Assembly: GCA_004151065.3 (NCBI GenBank)
Contig: NWUY0300006696.1
Location: 6,355-29,098, forward strand
Direction: 5' to 3'
Source of the DNA: Larix sibirica
Taxonomy: Eukaryota; Streptophyta; Pinopsida; Pinales; Pinaceae
Length of the DNA stretch: 22,744 nt
Shown here: positions 8,332 to 17,764 of the stretch, piece after piece
Numbering within the stretch: position 1 is the stretch's first letter
Layout: every line of letters begins with the position of its first letter
Translations under genes and position numbers: made by a program
Notes under the pieces: generated by a model
Told to the model about the DNA's origin: nothing
Databases searched by the model: none
The model's input: only the letters and a program-made list of their open reading frames with translations

Positions 8332-11300
8332 CTAACAACCTTTGTTTAATTCACTTCTTACTCGAACCCTTTTATTTCCTTTTAGTTGAGATGATTTCCC
8401 TCTTACGTATCCACTTGGTTGTACACCTGGCTTCCCAACTGACTGACCCACTTATTGAACATCTAGTTGTACTCCTGGTTGTCTTGTTGGCCTGACTATA
8501 GACTGGCCTCTGAACTGATGCATCATTTGGATATCAGCCCGTCCTCCCTATGGCATGAAAACTTAAGGAATTGACTGTCTAATAGACTATCCTTAGACTT
8601 GACTTGATATTTGCCCTATATTTTACCATTGGGGTGGAAAAACCAATTTATGATATTTGGACACAAACTGCCACTCTTTGCCTATTAAGTATCTATGTGC
8701 TTTCAAGGCCTCCAATGCTGTTTCAACATTTGTGGTCTTTTCATATGATATAGGTCCCAACTTCTTCAATAGGGTCCAAATTTCAAACTCAACTTTTATC
8801 CTGTCAATTACTTGATCTCCACTTATCACTCCTTCCAATGCATCAAACTGGAACACTTCATCCCTTCTTGGGATAAACTTGGCTTTATGTTCTTCCTTAG
8901 TTTAAATTTCTCCATTTCCATCCCACGAATGTGGAAATCCCAACTTTGTGACCTCATTGAAAAGGCTTTTGAAGGTGGCTATTTCATCAGTTAGTGCCCT
9001 TATATTATTTTGAGTTCTCTTCAACAATGTCTGTTTCATAATAATTTATCTGGCTATTTTAATTAATTGGGTTTTGTTTTCAATTTGCAATTCTTCCAGT
9101 TGTCTTTTGGTCCTACTGTTTAGATAATCAATTATCTGCTCTTCTTGTTTTGGCATTTCTCCAAACTGCTTTTCAACTCCCTTTGCCTCTTTTTGAGCTA
9201 TTTTATCCATTTCTAGCTCATCTTGAATTACCTCACAATGGTCCCACTTTTCAGGAATAGCTAGGCTATTTTATCCAACAAGGCTTGGCTTGTTATTCTT
9301 AGTAATGAGTCTCCTTCAACATCTAATTGTAATTTAGTGATTTGACTTTCGAGATCATTTACTTCAACTTCCAAATCATCAATTTCGTCATCTTTTTCAT
9401 CGACTTTATTTTCTAATTCCACAATTCTGCTATCCTTATGACTCACCTTAACCTCTAATTCTTTAATCATGCTATCTCTGCTATCTGGATGCCGAGTTGG
9501 GGTGTCTTCTTCCATTACATCAATTACCTAATGAGTTGTAGCTTTCTTTTCAGGTTCTTTTATAGTTTGCTCTGCCTCTCCTACATGCTGATTTACCTCT
9601 TGTACTTTAGGAGATGATGCATGGGGGGCCTGCTCAGTAGACAATGTTTTCTTTTGTAATTTTAATAAAGCAATTTGCAAATGGAGATCATTTATCTTAT
9701 TTTCATTTTCTCCTGCCAGACTCTTATATTTCAACATGCTTGCATAGATCTTTTCTTTTTCTTCTTGAAACTGCGTCAGTTCAGGAGTCAGAACTGGCTG
9801 GGTTCTAGATATATTTAATTGTTTCTTGAGATGTGCTATATCATTATCCTTTTGTAGCAGTGACTTAGCATGAGATCCATCTGTTGGATCAACCCCTAAG
9901 GCTATGATTTTGTTTCCGATCTCTTTAATAGTGACTCGTTTTTCCTTAACAGTCACTCTCTCTACTTTCCATAACTGCTCAAATTTGTCCAAGGCTAATA
10001 TCAAATTTCTTTATGTTTTTGCTAATTGTACTAATTATGTACGTATCATGTCATTGGCTTGCCTATAAAAATCCCGTTTTTCTAACTTTCCAAACTTATT
10101 AAAATCCACTTCATATTCATTTTCCCTCCACTCATTCAAGGTAGAAGGCATGGGCGCTTTAGGCTCCATAACATATAATCTCAAAGTATCATTTTGGTGG
10201 TTTGCAACTGTGAGTAGTATTATCTCTGATGTTTCTACCTGATTTCGGGCATCATTGATTAATTTCACATTTCTTTCTCTTCTGCTCCTATATCTATCTT
10301 GTAGATTTGTTTTTACTTGCACTTGGCCTGCTGAGGATGATGTCTGCAGCACTTGGTGTATTGTGAATTCTAGAGAAGGGTAATGAGTAAACTTAATTAA
10401 TAGCCCTTCCCTGTTGATTTATGGTTGCTTTATCAATTCAACCAATTCTTTAGGAAGTTCGTCAATCTCATCTTTCTCTACTATCGCCCTCTCTACTCCT
10501 TCCCCTTTTGTTCTGGCTCTTTTTGCTTGATGGCCTTGCTCAACTTCATCAACTTCCATATCTGCATGAAGTTGTTCAACTCCCCTATTTTGTCATGCTT
10601 GTTGCTCCGAGGTACTTTCCTCTTCCATACTTTTATGAATTGCCAGAACCTCCTCCCAGCTTTCTAGGTTTGCAATTTTCTCCCATTCTGGCTTGGGTAC
10701 ACACTCATAAGGGGAATTCTTGTTTGCTACCCTTAACTTTGAGATGATCTGATGAGGATCCTAAGATCCCTTTTTTGCTTTCTCCAAATTCAGTTGGCTT
10801 AGGAATCCTTCCAAATATTGTAAAGCATTTAACCCTCTTATTTGGAAAGGTCCTACCTCTTTAGTTAACAAGAAGGTCCTCTAGTGCTCGAAATGCAGCA
10901 AGTGCATATGACCAGATATGAATATTTGTCTTGGATACTCTATAGAAAAAAATATGGATGCGAGGAAAGATGGGAGCTTGTAGGGATCTTCCTCAAAACC
11001 ATATACTCTTATAACAATATAGATTCATATAAAAACCAATCCCTTGTTCTCATATCAAGACTAAACTATAACCATGTCTTGTTTTCTGAGAACATTCTTG
11101 GGGGTGAAGAATCATGTATCAGAGTATAGGTTATCTTCATCACTTTGTTTGAAAATTTTGTATGGTTGGAATTATCAGGTTTTCTCAAAATTAAGTCATT
11201 CCAATCATACACAGGAAGTTGATTCCCATTTTCATCTGAGATTTTCAAATTCAAGTTTTTATAGTGCTCAAAATTCCGATAAAGGAAGGTGTAGAATAAG

Positions 11301-12014
11301 TATGAAGGGTATCTAAATAATTCTAGGGCAAGATGCTCTTCTAGATGATCATGAATTTCCTGGGTTAAGAAATTGCAGATATCATAGTTTGGAGGCACAA
11401 CTCCAGAGGCAAGGGTTAAACGGAGGAGGAAAAATAGGATGGTATCATCAATTGTGTTATCATTTTCATACCCCAATATCATGTATATTAATGACATGGA
11501 TTTCTTGGAGCTCTTGGAAAAAATACCATGTCATATGGGGAAGGGAGGTAGGGATTGCAATTCCCTTCTCCAGGTGTTAGGATAAAAACTAGTTACTGTC
11601 AAAAGGCTTCAATGTTTGGTAAGAGGTGGATATGCTTTTTTCATTTAGGTCTTGCATGGAAAGGAAATTTGGAACACATAACATCTGTTAAAGGGTATTC
11701 ACATTTGTGGTGGAAAGAGTTTTGGAGTAATTCGATGAAAGCATAGTTCTTTTGTTGGGGGCATATTGAATGGAGCACCATGTTATAAACTCAGGAAAAT
11801 AGAGGATATGTAGACAAACAACCCTGGACAGGTTTGAAGCCCACAGGTGCTGTGGGTCTTGACCTGCAATGGCTAGGGATCGGGCTTCTCTGATGGTAGC
11901 ATTTAGATCAGAAGTTGTGATGACTGTGTTGCAAATATCAACATGATGGTCATATATATGTTCATTTCCTGCAAATATAGGCTTGGGGAGCTTATCTTTG
12001 GGTTTCTGAGCCAT
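8332..12014 (-). pseudogene. Additional ORF after pol: N-terminal domain, long coiled coil, Gln/Gly-rich basic tail
   Basis: About 1200 codons, broken. It starts at the ATG at 12014 (MAQKPKDKLPKPIFAGNEHI). N-terminal part, about 350 residues: ATIREARSLAIAGQDPQHLW, FPEFITWCSIQYAPNKRT, then (11497-11066) LFFLLRLTLASGVVPPNYDI, HLALELFRYPSYLFYTFLYR and DENGNQLPVYDWNDLILRKP, then LPSFLASIFFYRVSKTNIHI and ALQYLEGFLSQLNLEKAKKG. A charged, likely basic linker (AKRARTKGKE) follows. From about 10350 to 8860 comes a Glu/Lys-rich heptad-like coiled coil (IKELEVKVSHKDSRIVELEN, KVDEKDDEIDDLEVEVNDLE). Last, a Gln/Gly/Pro-rich tail (8620-8400) ends in basic SSQLKGNKRVRVRSELNK, with the stop at 8332-8334 in the LTR itself. 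There is no membrane segment or signal peptide, so it is not env-like. Function unknown. Confidence 0.8.
8338..8383 (-). other. Polypurine-tract region next to the 3' LTR
   Basis: On the minus strand the sequence before the LTR is A/G-rich: AAAAGGAAATAAAAGGG (8367-8383), then GTAAGAAGTGAATTAAACAA up to the LTR start. It is conserved in the upstream copy (20189-20238). The best purine run is about 30 bp from the LTR and the bases directly adjacent (ACAAAGGT) are a weak tract, so the exact plus-strand priming site is uncertain. The last codons of the additional ORF overlap this region. Confidence 0.45.
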
Positions 12015-13207
12015 TTTAACTGAGTTGCAGACTGGTAGGGTTAAAACAACTTTTACTGAGAAAACAAAGGGGAAAATATATTTTACCGCATTATCTAAAG
12101 GTAAAAATTGATAATTTTCAATACAGTGGTTTTACCCAGAGGGTAAAAGATCATCGGTGCTGGTGCTCTGTGTACTGCTACTGACTAGACGACTATGTTT
12201 GGTTCGTGTTGTTCAAGCTTCTTTTTCCCATAAGACGTAAAATGTCTGGAAATTTGAACTTTCCTTATTTAACAGTTTAAACAATTTGAATCTTGAACAT
12301 CTGGAAAAATTGGATTTGGGAGCAATTGTTTGACGTAGGATGGTGTCAATGGCCCCACTTGATATGTGTCGTCCCATGCTTGGATGACGTGGAGGTCGAT
12401 GTGTCTCTATTTTGCGAGCATGGAAGCTTCGTCACTCTCCTCCTTCAAGGGGAAAGCCACCCTGGTTTGTATGGTGGTAATGGCTCAAGAGCATGGTGGT
12501 ATTGAAAAGGGCCCTTAGGGGCAGTTATCAATAATTTTCCTCCACGTGTCCTTAGGGGTTTTGTGGCAATGGCTCCTTGGGGAAAAATTAACCAATGTGC
12601 ACTTTCCCATCTCATTATAACTGCCAGTCGTTGATCTTCAGAATCTTTTCATGATTATCTCATCCACCTTTTTTTTTTATCTCCCTTGTACCTCGTCATA
12701 GCGCTATTTATCTTGGATATCAATGATATCAGATCTAACGGTGCTCCACTTATGAACTCTAGCACCTTTTCCTTTTAGCACCCGGTCTCCCACTCACGAT
12801 CATTTGCCTTCCTCTTTGTTCATGCATTTAAGTGCCTGATCTCCATGAGATCCTTCAGTCTTAGCCTCTGTGGGCTTAAACCATAAATTTTCAACATTTT
12901 TACAAAGTTTGGAAGCTTGAGAACCTTGAAATAATTTTAGTGCTAACATCGGATCCAACGGGGACAACATTTTGTTTCACAAACAATTGAGAACTGTAGA
13001 TTAATGCCTTCCTTGTTGGGCTATGGAGTCTTTATTTCTTAGAACATTTTATACATTGATAAATTATTTAATCTTGCATCATATTTACAAACATGAACTG
13101 TAAAAAATAGCTGAAAATGTCGGAGTAACTAACAGAGAAGATAATAAGCAAAATTCAAATGCTTCTACTCTGCTATGTACATATCTGGAGGATGTCTTTC
13201 TTGGATT
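12015..13207. other. Spacer between pol and the additional ORF
   Basis: About 1.2 kb with no recognisable domain on either strand. It holds a T10 run at 12669-12678, a perfect 7+1+7 bp palindrome (GATATCA A TGATATC) at 12716-12730, and a G-box core (CCACGTGT) near 12542. The part 12330-12520 is richer in G and C than its surroundings. A 70-codon plus-strand open frame from 12293 has no family features. The spacer probably belongs to the element and may serve as the leader of the next ORF. Confidence 0.55.
12056..12075 (-). promoter_or_regulatory. Possible 3' splice site before the additional ORF
   Basis: The minus strand reads CCCCTTTGTTTTCTCAG, a strong pyrimidine tract with CAG, about 42 bp before the ATG at 12014. 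A second CAG follows 20-odd bp later. Internal genes of LTR elements placed after pol are often made from spliced RNA, so the site is suggestive. No donor has been identified, so this is speculative. Confidence 0.3.
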
Positions 13208-14380
13208 TTAGTACATAAAGAAACGTTTGAGAAGCATCCCATTGAGAACAACCTCCATGACTTCACCATTTAGCTCTACAAGAATGTAGTTATTGTTTTC
13301 TTGTACAACTAATATTAGGTACAGTCCCATCTAGAGGTTATCAAATTTCCCATGCTTTCCTTTGTCTTCTCTCTTGACATCCCATTTCAAAACGATGTCT
13401 CCTGACTGAAAATCTATTTATATGGCATTTTTTAATCAAAAGTCATCTTCATCTTCCTATGAAGCTCTTGTAATTTCAAACTGACCTACTCCCTGTCTTG
13501 CAACAATTCTATCAATTCACACATTCTCATGACCATATCACTTTGCTCCTCTTCTTCATTTTGGATTAGCTTCAACACATGCAATCCCAATTGAATTAGC
13601 AGCACTGCTTCTTTTCCATATACCAGCTGAAAAGGGGAGGTTCCAATATATCTATTTACACTTATCCCATCCCCATAATGCATACCTTAAATTCACATCC
13701 CATGCTCTTTTGTTTTCTGACAACATTTTCTTGATTGTTCTGAGTAGGATTTTGTTGGATGATTTTTCCAATCCATTCCCCGAAGGGTAGTATGGAGTGG
13801 AGTGTCCCAGCTCAATATTATATTTTTGACAAAATTCTATTATTTTGACTGACTTGAATGCCTGCGCATTATTAGCAATGATCTTCCTTGGGCATCCAAA
13901 TCTTGAGAATATATTCTCCTCTAAGAATTTTATGATCACTGTGTCATTGGCAGACCTAGTTGGAATGGCCTCAACCCATTTAGTGAAGTAATCAATTACT
14001 GTCAGGATCTATCTGTGTTGGGTACTAGAATGTGGATTTATTTATCCAATAAAGTCTAGGCCCCATTGTTGGAAAAGAGATGATGTATTTATGGCATTTA
14101 GGGGCCATGGTTTTAGTTTCTATTTAGTTGCAAACAATTGGCACTCTGCACATGCCCTTATCATATGATTAGCATCATAAAACAATTTTGGCCAATAATA
14201 TCCTGCTTTGAGAACTTTGTATGTTGTGTCTCTCCAAGCATGGTCTCCTCCACATATGCCTTTATGGAACTCTGTGATTATTTACTCCGTTTCTTCTTCT
14301 ATTACATAGTTGATCAATATTCCTTGGGGATCCTTCGAGTAGAGGTATTCATCTAATATCCAATATTTAATAGCTTGCAG
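13208..14380 (-). pseudogene. Integrase (zinc-binding, DDE core, C-terminal domain)
   Basis: Inserts element DNA into the genome. N-terminal HHCC zinc-binding motif: EFHKGICGGDHAW followed by GYYWPKLFYD and ACAECQLFATK (about 14300-14120). The core gives QQWGLDFIG (first catalytic Asp), WVEAIPTRSANDTVIIKFLE, then GCPRKIIANNAQAFKSVKII, where the second catalytic Asp (usually TDN) is Asn, and STPYYPSGNGLEKSSNK, where the conserved Glu has become Lys. The C-terminal part has SGDIVLKWDVKREDKGKHGK, FDNL, a TAG, then NGMLLKRFFMY and the stop at 13208-13210. There are several stops and two frame changes (near 13940 and 13670). No chromodomain is seen. Confidence 0.9.
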
Positions 14381-14406
14381 CTTCAAAGATCTGGACTATG
14401 ACTTAC

Positions 14407-15132
14407 TCATATTTTCTGGACATTCAAGATGTATCCAATAAAAAAAATGTCATTGTACCATGGGGATTCCACAAATTTTGGATTTATTTTAATTGCATTG
14501 CTTTGAGGACTGTCTTTATTTCTAGCCTCTTCTTCTTTTGCCAACTCAACCCCCAAACTCATATCTAATGCTTCACAGTTTGATTCATCTAACAATTTGG
14601 CCAATCCTTTCCCTTTGACTAATTTAGTAGGTTTGATTTCTAAGTCATATTCCTATATTTTGGAAATCCATTTTCCTCTCCTCCCTTCACTGTCCATTTG
14701 ACTGAGTATATCCTTTACAGTACTGTGTGGCACATAAACAATTACATGTAAGTGTAACAAATAACATCTGGAATATTTCAATGCTTTCACCATGCCATAT
14801 GCCTGCTTTTCCATTAGACTGTACTTCAATTATGCATCTCTTAAGGCTTTATTGAAAAATGCTATGGGTTGTTTATATCCCTCCTGGTTTTTATGCAGAA
14901 GTACAGCTGCAATAGTGTTGGATGAAGCAAAGGAGAAAACCATGAAAGGATTAGTATAATCTGGACTTATTAACACATGAGCCTCACCTAAGGACCTTTT
15001 GAGCTGCTCAAAAGCTTCTCTGGATTCTTTGGTCCACTTAACTTCATTACCTTTTTTTAGCATGTTGGTGATGTTATTTATCATCTCAGCCAAATTAGGA
15101 ATAAACCTCCTTAGAAATTTTATTTTCCCCAT
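14407..15132 (-). pseudogene. Classical gypsy RNase H and connection domain
   Basis: Follows the thumb (MGKIKFLRRFIPNLAEMINN, ITNMLKKGNEVKWTKESREA, FEQLKRSLGEAHVLISPDYT). The RNase H start reads PFMVFSFASSNTIAAVLLHK; the usual catalytic Asp (DAS) is replaced by FAS, so this domain was probably inactive even before decay, consistent with another RNase H doing the work. It continues QPIAFFNKALRDA, one stop, then MEKQAYGMVKALKYSRCYLL, VPHSTVKDILSQMDSEGRRG, KWISKI, one stop, EYDLEIKPTKLVKGKGLAKL and an acidic linker (ELAKEEEARNKDS) to PWYNDIFFIGY at 14407. The frame is otherwise constant through this section. Confidence 0.85.
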
Positions 15133-15174
15133 GAAAGATTGAACATCTTTTTTATTCGTGGGGATATCTATTGA

Positions 15175-16222
15175 TTATATAGTTGCCACTCTTTGTGGGT
15201 CTATTCTTACCCCGTTCTTGGAAACAATGTTTCCCAATAGATTTCCTTCCTGTAAAGCAAAATGTGATTTCTTGGGGTTTAGGGATAGCCCATACTTCAT
15301 GCACTTGTTAAATGTATGCTTCAAATGGGATAGATGTTCCTCATCTATTTTTTGAAAAACAATCATGTCATCAATATATATCACAATAAATTTGTCTCTT
15401 TCTCCCACAAAGGCTATATCCATGGCTCGCTGAAATGTTGCTCATGCATTCATTAGTCCAAACGGCATATTGTCATACATGAATGCACCCCAGGGGGTCG
15501 TAAAAGTTGTATTTTCTCTGTCTTCTTTATTCATTGCAACCTGATTGTATCCTAAAAATCCATCCATCATAGATATCCTATTTTCCCCTACTACTCTTTG
15601 TAAAATTTGATCCATTTTTGGCAAGGGGTAATTATCCTTTAAGGAGCATTTATTTAGATTTATGAAGTCAACACATAATTTGATTTCCCAATTTTTCTTC
15701 CTGATTGGTACCAATTTTGCTACCCACTCTAAATATCTTAAAGGAATTATTATTTTTGCATCTAATAATTTCTTACTTCTTTTCTATTATGGGAAACAAG
15801 ATGTGATTGGTTTGCCTTAGCTTCTGTTTAAATGGCTTCACTCCAGGCTTCAGAGGTATCTTATGTTGGATAATGGAGGTATCATAAGTCCTAAGATCTT
15901 CATACTTCCATGCAAATACATCTATGCAATCTTTGAACAACTTCATATTGAACATGTGTCTAACTTTTGCAGGCAATAATTTTTATAATTTGATATATTT
16001 GGGATCCTTTGCTGTGCCAATATTTACATCTTCAACATCTTCTTCTTTTGGCTGAACAATAGGCTTAATATGGACGTCATTTTTCTCAAACAACGTTTCT
16101 AGTGGTACCAGACCCTTAGGTATGAAATTATTCTTTAGCTGTAAGATCTTATGATTTGCCACTTTGCCGTTGTATTTTGGATCTGCTTTCACCTCTTTGA
16201 CATTCTGCATTTTCATCTTCAT
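15175..16222 (-). pseudogene. pol: Reverse transcriptase
   Basis: Copies element RNA into DNA. An N-terminal linker (16222-15983: PKGLVPLETLFEKNDVHIKP, NIGTAKDPKYIKL) and the entry segment (DVFAWKYEDLRTYDTSIIQH, KIPLKPGVKPFKQKLRQ) precede the fingers/palm. Palm motifs are RKKNWEIKLCVDFINLN, SLKDNYPLPKMDQILQRVVG, MMDGFLGYNQVAMNKEDREN (first catalytic Asp in DGF), TTPWGAFMYDNMPFGLMNA and FIVIYIDDMIVF (catalytic YIDD intact), then GLSLNPKKSHFALQEG and LLGNIVSKNGVRIDPQRV. Breaks: a TAA at 15980-15982, a frame change near 15770 and a TGA near 15444. All catalytic Asp residues remain although the frame is broken. Confidence 0.92.
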
Positions 16223-16375
16223 CCCGATCTTGATCTATGCAAGTAGTTGAGAAATAATTTGTCATTTTCAAGAACCTTTTTATTTGTTGATCATTCTCAA
16301 ATACTTGCCAATGCTTTTGATTTTTAGGGATAGAGGGTTTGTATACCATTTCCACCTCATGCTTTAGGTTAGGCC

Positions 16376-16998
16376 CTATGGGGGTTTTGAATGAACAATC
16401 AAGAACAACCAAGGAGTCTTCTGATTCATCTTTGTTGGGACATCGATGATGTTAAAGGCATGAAATAAAATTTCCATAAGATCCCATACTTGATTCCTAT
16501 ATGCTCTCATCTCGGGGTGTTTAGTTTGTAAAACATTTTTGATTTGTTGTACTATTAAATATGAATATCCATGGATAGAAATTTGTGGTATCCCCATCCT
16601 TCTTGTAGCTTCTAATCCCAATACTAGGACTTCACACTTAGCAACACTATTTGTGGTCTTGAAATTCAGCTTAAAGACAAAAGAATTTCTTCCTGATTTG
16701 GGGAGGAGAGCACTACTCCTACCCTTGATTCTCCTTTAGAGGAGGACACATCAAAATACATCTTCCAAATCTGGTTTGTGCTTGGGGAGGTAATTTGAAC
16801 AACCACTTCTGTTGAGGGACCTTCTTCATATCCTTCATCCAAAGCTAATATACAACATCCCATATCCTCTTCCACAACATACACAAGATAATTTATGGGA
16901 CTGTTTTGGTTAATTTTCACATAGGAAAATCTGGACTCTCTGTATAATCTATTGGGTTCTCCTACAAATGAAAGCACTGTAGCATATTTCATGTCCAT
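16376..16998 (-). pseudogene. Extra (archaeal/HI-type) RNase H domain upstream of reverse transcriptase
   Basis: Degrades RNA in RNA-DNA hybrids. The start continues the protease frame (YATVLSFVGEPNRLYRESRF, then an acidic stretch). The RNase H fold begins with WKMYFDVSSSKGESRVGVVL (first catalytic Asp), continues through a short break near 16640 into VAKCEVLVLGLEATRRMG (conserved Glu), then IHGYSYLIVQQIKNVLQTKH, where the third acidic residue (usually GDS) is Tyr, and RAYRNQVWDLMEILFHAFNI. The usual NQKAD near the end is NQKTP, so the last Asp is lost. Reading shifts frame at about 16640 and 16390. Tat-branch elements are known for such a second RNase H. Here it precedes the reverse transcriptase, whereas the order I know best is after the classical RNase H. 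Confidence 0.75.
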
Positions 16999-17622
16999 CT
17001 ACATAGTGCTTCCCATCTTCTTCTCCCAATTTCTTGATAACAACATCCCATATCTGGCAGGCACATATGCCACCATAACATCCATCATAATACTTTTTGT
17101 AGGCAATTGAGCTAAGGCGACCACCAGATCTTTGATCATACCCAAACACTTTACTTCCCTAGAGTCAAAACTATAAAAATCATGATATGGTTTGGTGATC
17201 TCCAAGACTAACAACTCCATAATAACTTTTAGGATAAGTCTATGGGAAGCTCCATAATCTAACATGAAGTTGCGCAACAATTTTCCATGTATACTTAGGG
17301 TTATGTAGAATGGGGATGTATGGTCATCTTTTTCTTCCTCTACCACATGACCTATTGAAATGATAGGATTTTCGTTAGCTAGATTCAAGGTATCATGATG
17401 TGTGTTTTTCCCAGCTAGGTTTCAGAATTTTTCAATTTGCTTATGATAGAGAGGGTTTTTGGCCAGCTCTAACACAGGTCTTGGGACTTTTATTTTAGCT
17501 AACTTATGCTCAATATCAAAAGGGATGGAAGATATTTCCAGTTCTTTTATTTCAAGCTCTACTTTTTTAGGATGTGGAACTACAACTTTCTTTTGTGCAG
17601 TAAGGGGTATAAGCTTAGTCAC
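16999..17622 (-). pseudogene. Aspartic protease region of pol
   Basis: Cleaves the gag-pol polyprotein. A linker (17622-17422, IPFDIEHKLAKIKVPRPVLE) precedes a retropepsin-like domain at 17388-16999. Visible: FYITLSIHGKLLRNFMLDYG with the active-site Asp, then ASHRLILKVIMELLGL-like beta strands (sequence reads MELLVLEITKPYHDFYSFD), VKCLGMIKDLVVAL and a C-terminal ARYGMLLSRNW. The active-site motif is DYG instead of DSG/DTG, so the Asp is kept but the next residue is altered. The domain itself is open for 130 codons, with one stop separating it from the linker and one before the next domain. Confidence 0.8.
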
Positions 17623-17764
17623 CCTATCTTGAGGGACAACTGACTTCCTAGCAGTGACTGAGCTATCAACAATTTATCAGGTTTTGGATCTTTAGAGACA
17701 TTTCTAGGGAAATATTTTGTCTTTGATTTGCTACATTATTTATTGGCCTTAGATTATATATTGT

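Larger units (their letters stand above)
7475..8337 (-). repeat. 3' LTR (863 bp)
   Basis: Aligned by eye with 19334-20188 over its whole length. On the minus strand it starts TGTTAGGTAG (8337) and should end ...CTAACA at 7475, but the terminal bases have drifted to CAAACT here. It contains a TATATAA box at 8236-8242 only about 95 bp from the LTR start, and an AATAAA signal at 8029-8034 about 200 bp further on. U3 is therefore short and R/U5 long (about 550-700 bp). The stop codon of the upstream additional ORF is the TAG inside the first six bases of this LTR. Confidence 0.85.

Noticed and set aside
10425-10747. Plus-strand ORFs opposite the additional ORF, with a counterpart at 22325-22531
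   Set aside because: Antisense shadows of the charged linker and coiled-coil start; not in conserved frame between the two copies beyond what nucleotide homology explains.
7475-10830. A giant LTR of 3.4 kb or more containing a coiled-coil gene
   Set aside because: The primer site, TG/CA-type termini at 20188 and 8337, and the purine-rich tract just outside them define a 0.86-kb LTR. The rest of the direct repeat is internal sequence of a second element.
12293-12505. 70-codon plus-strand ORF in a GC-richer segment, Trp-rich
   Set aside because: Antisense to the element, no domain, no support for a start.
12669-12690. A polypurine tract and LTR start in the pol-ORF spacer (minus strand AAGGGAGATAAAAAAAAAAGG followed by TG)
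   Set aside because: Attractive by itself, but the terminus does not match the TGTTRG...CTAACA pair, and the better LTR boundaries lie at 8337 and 20188.
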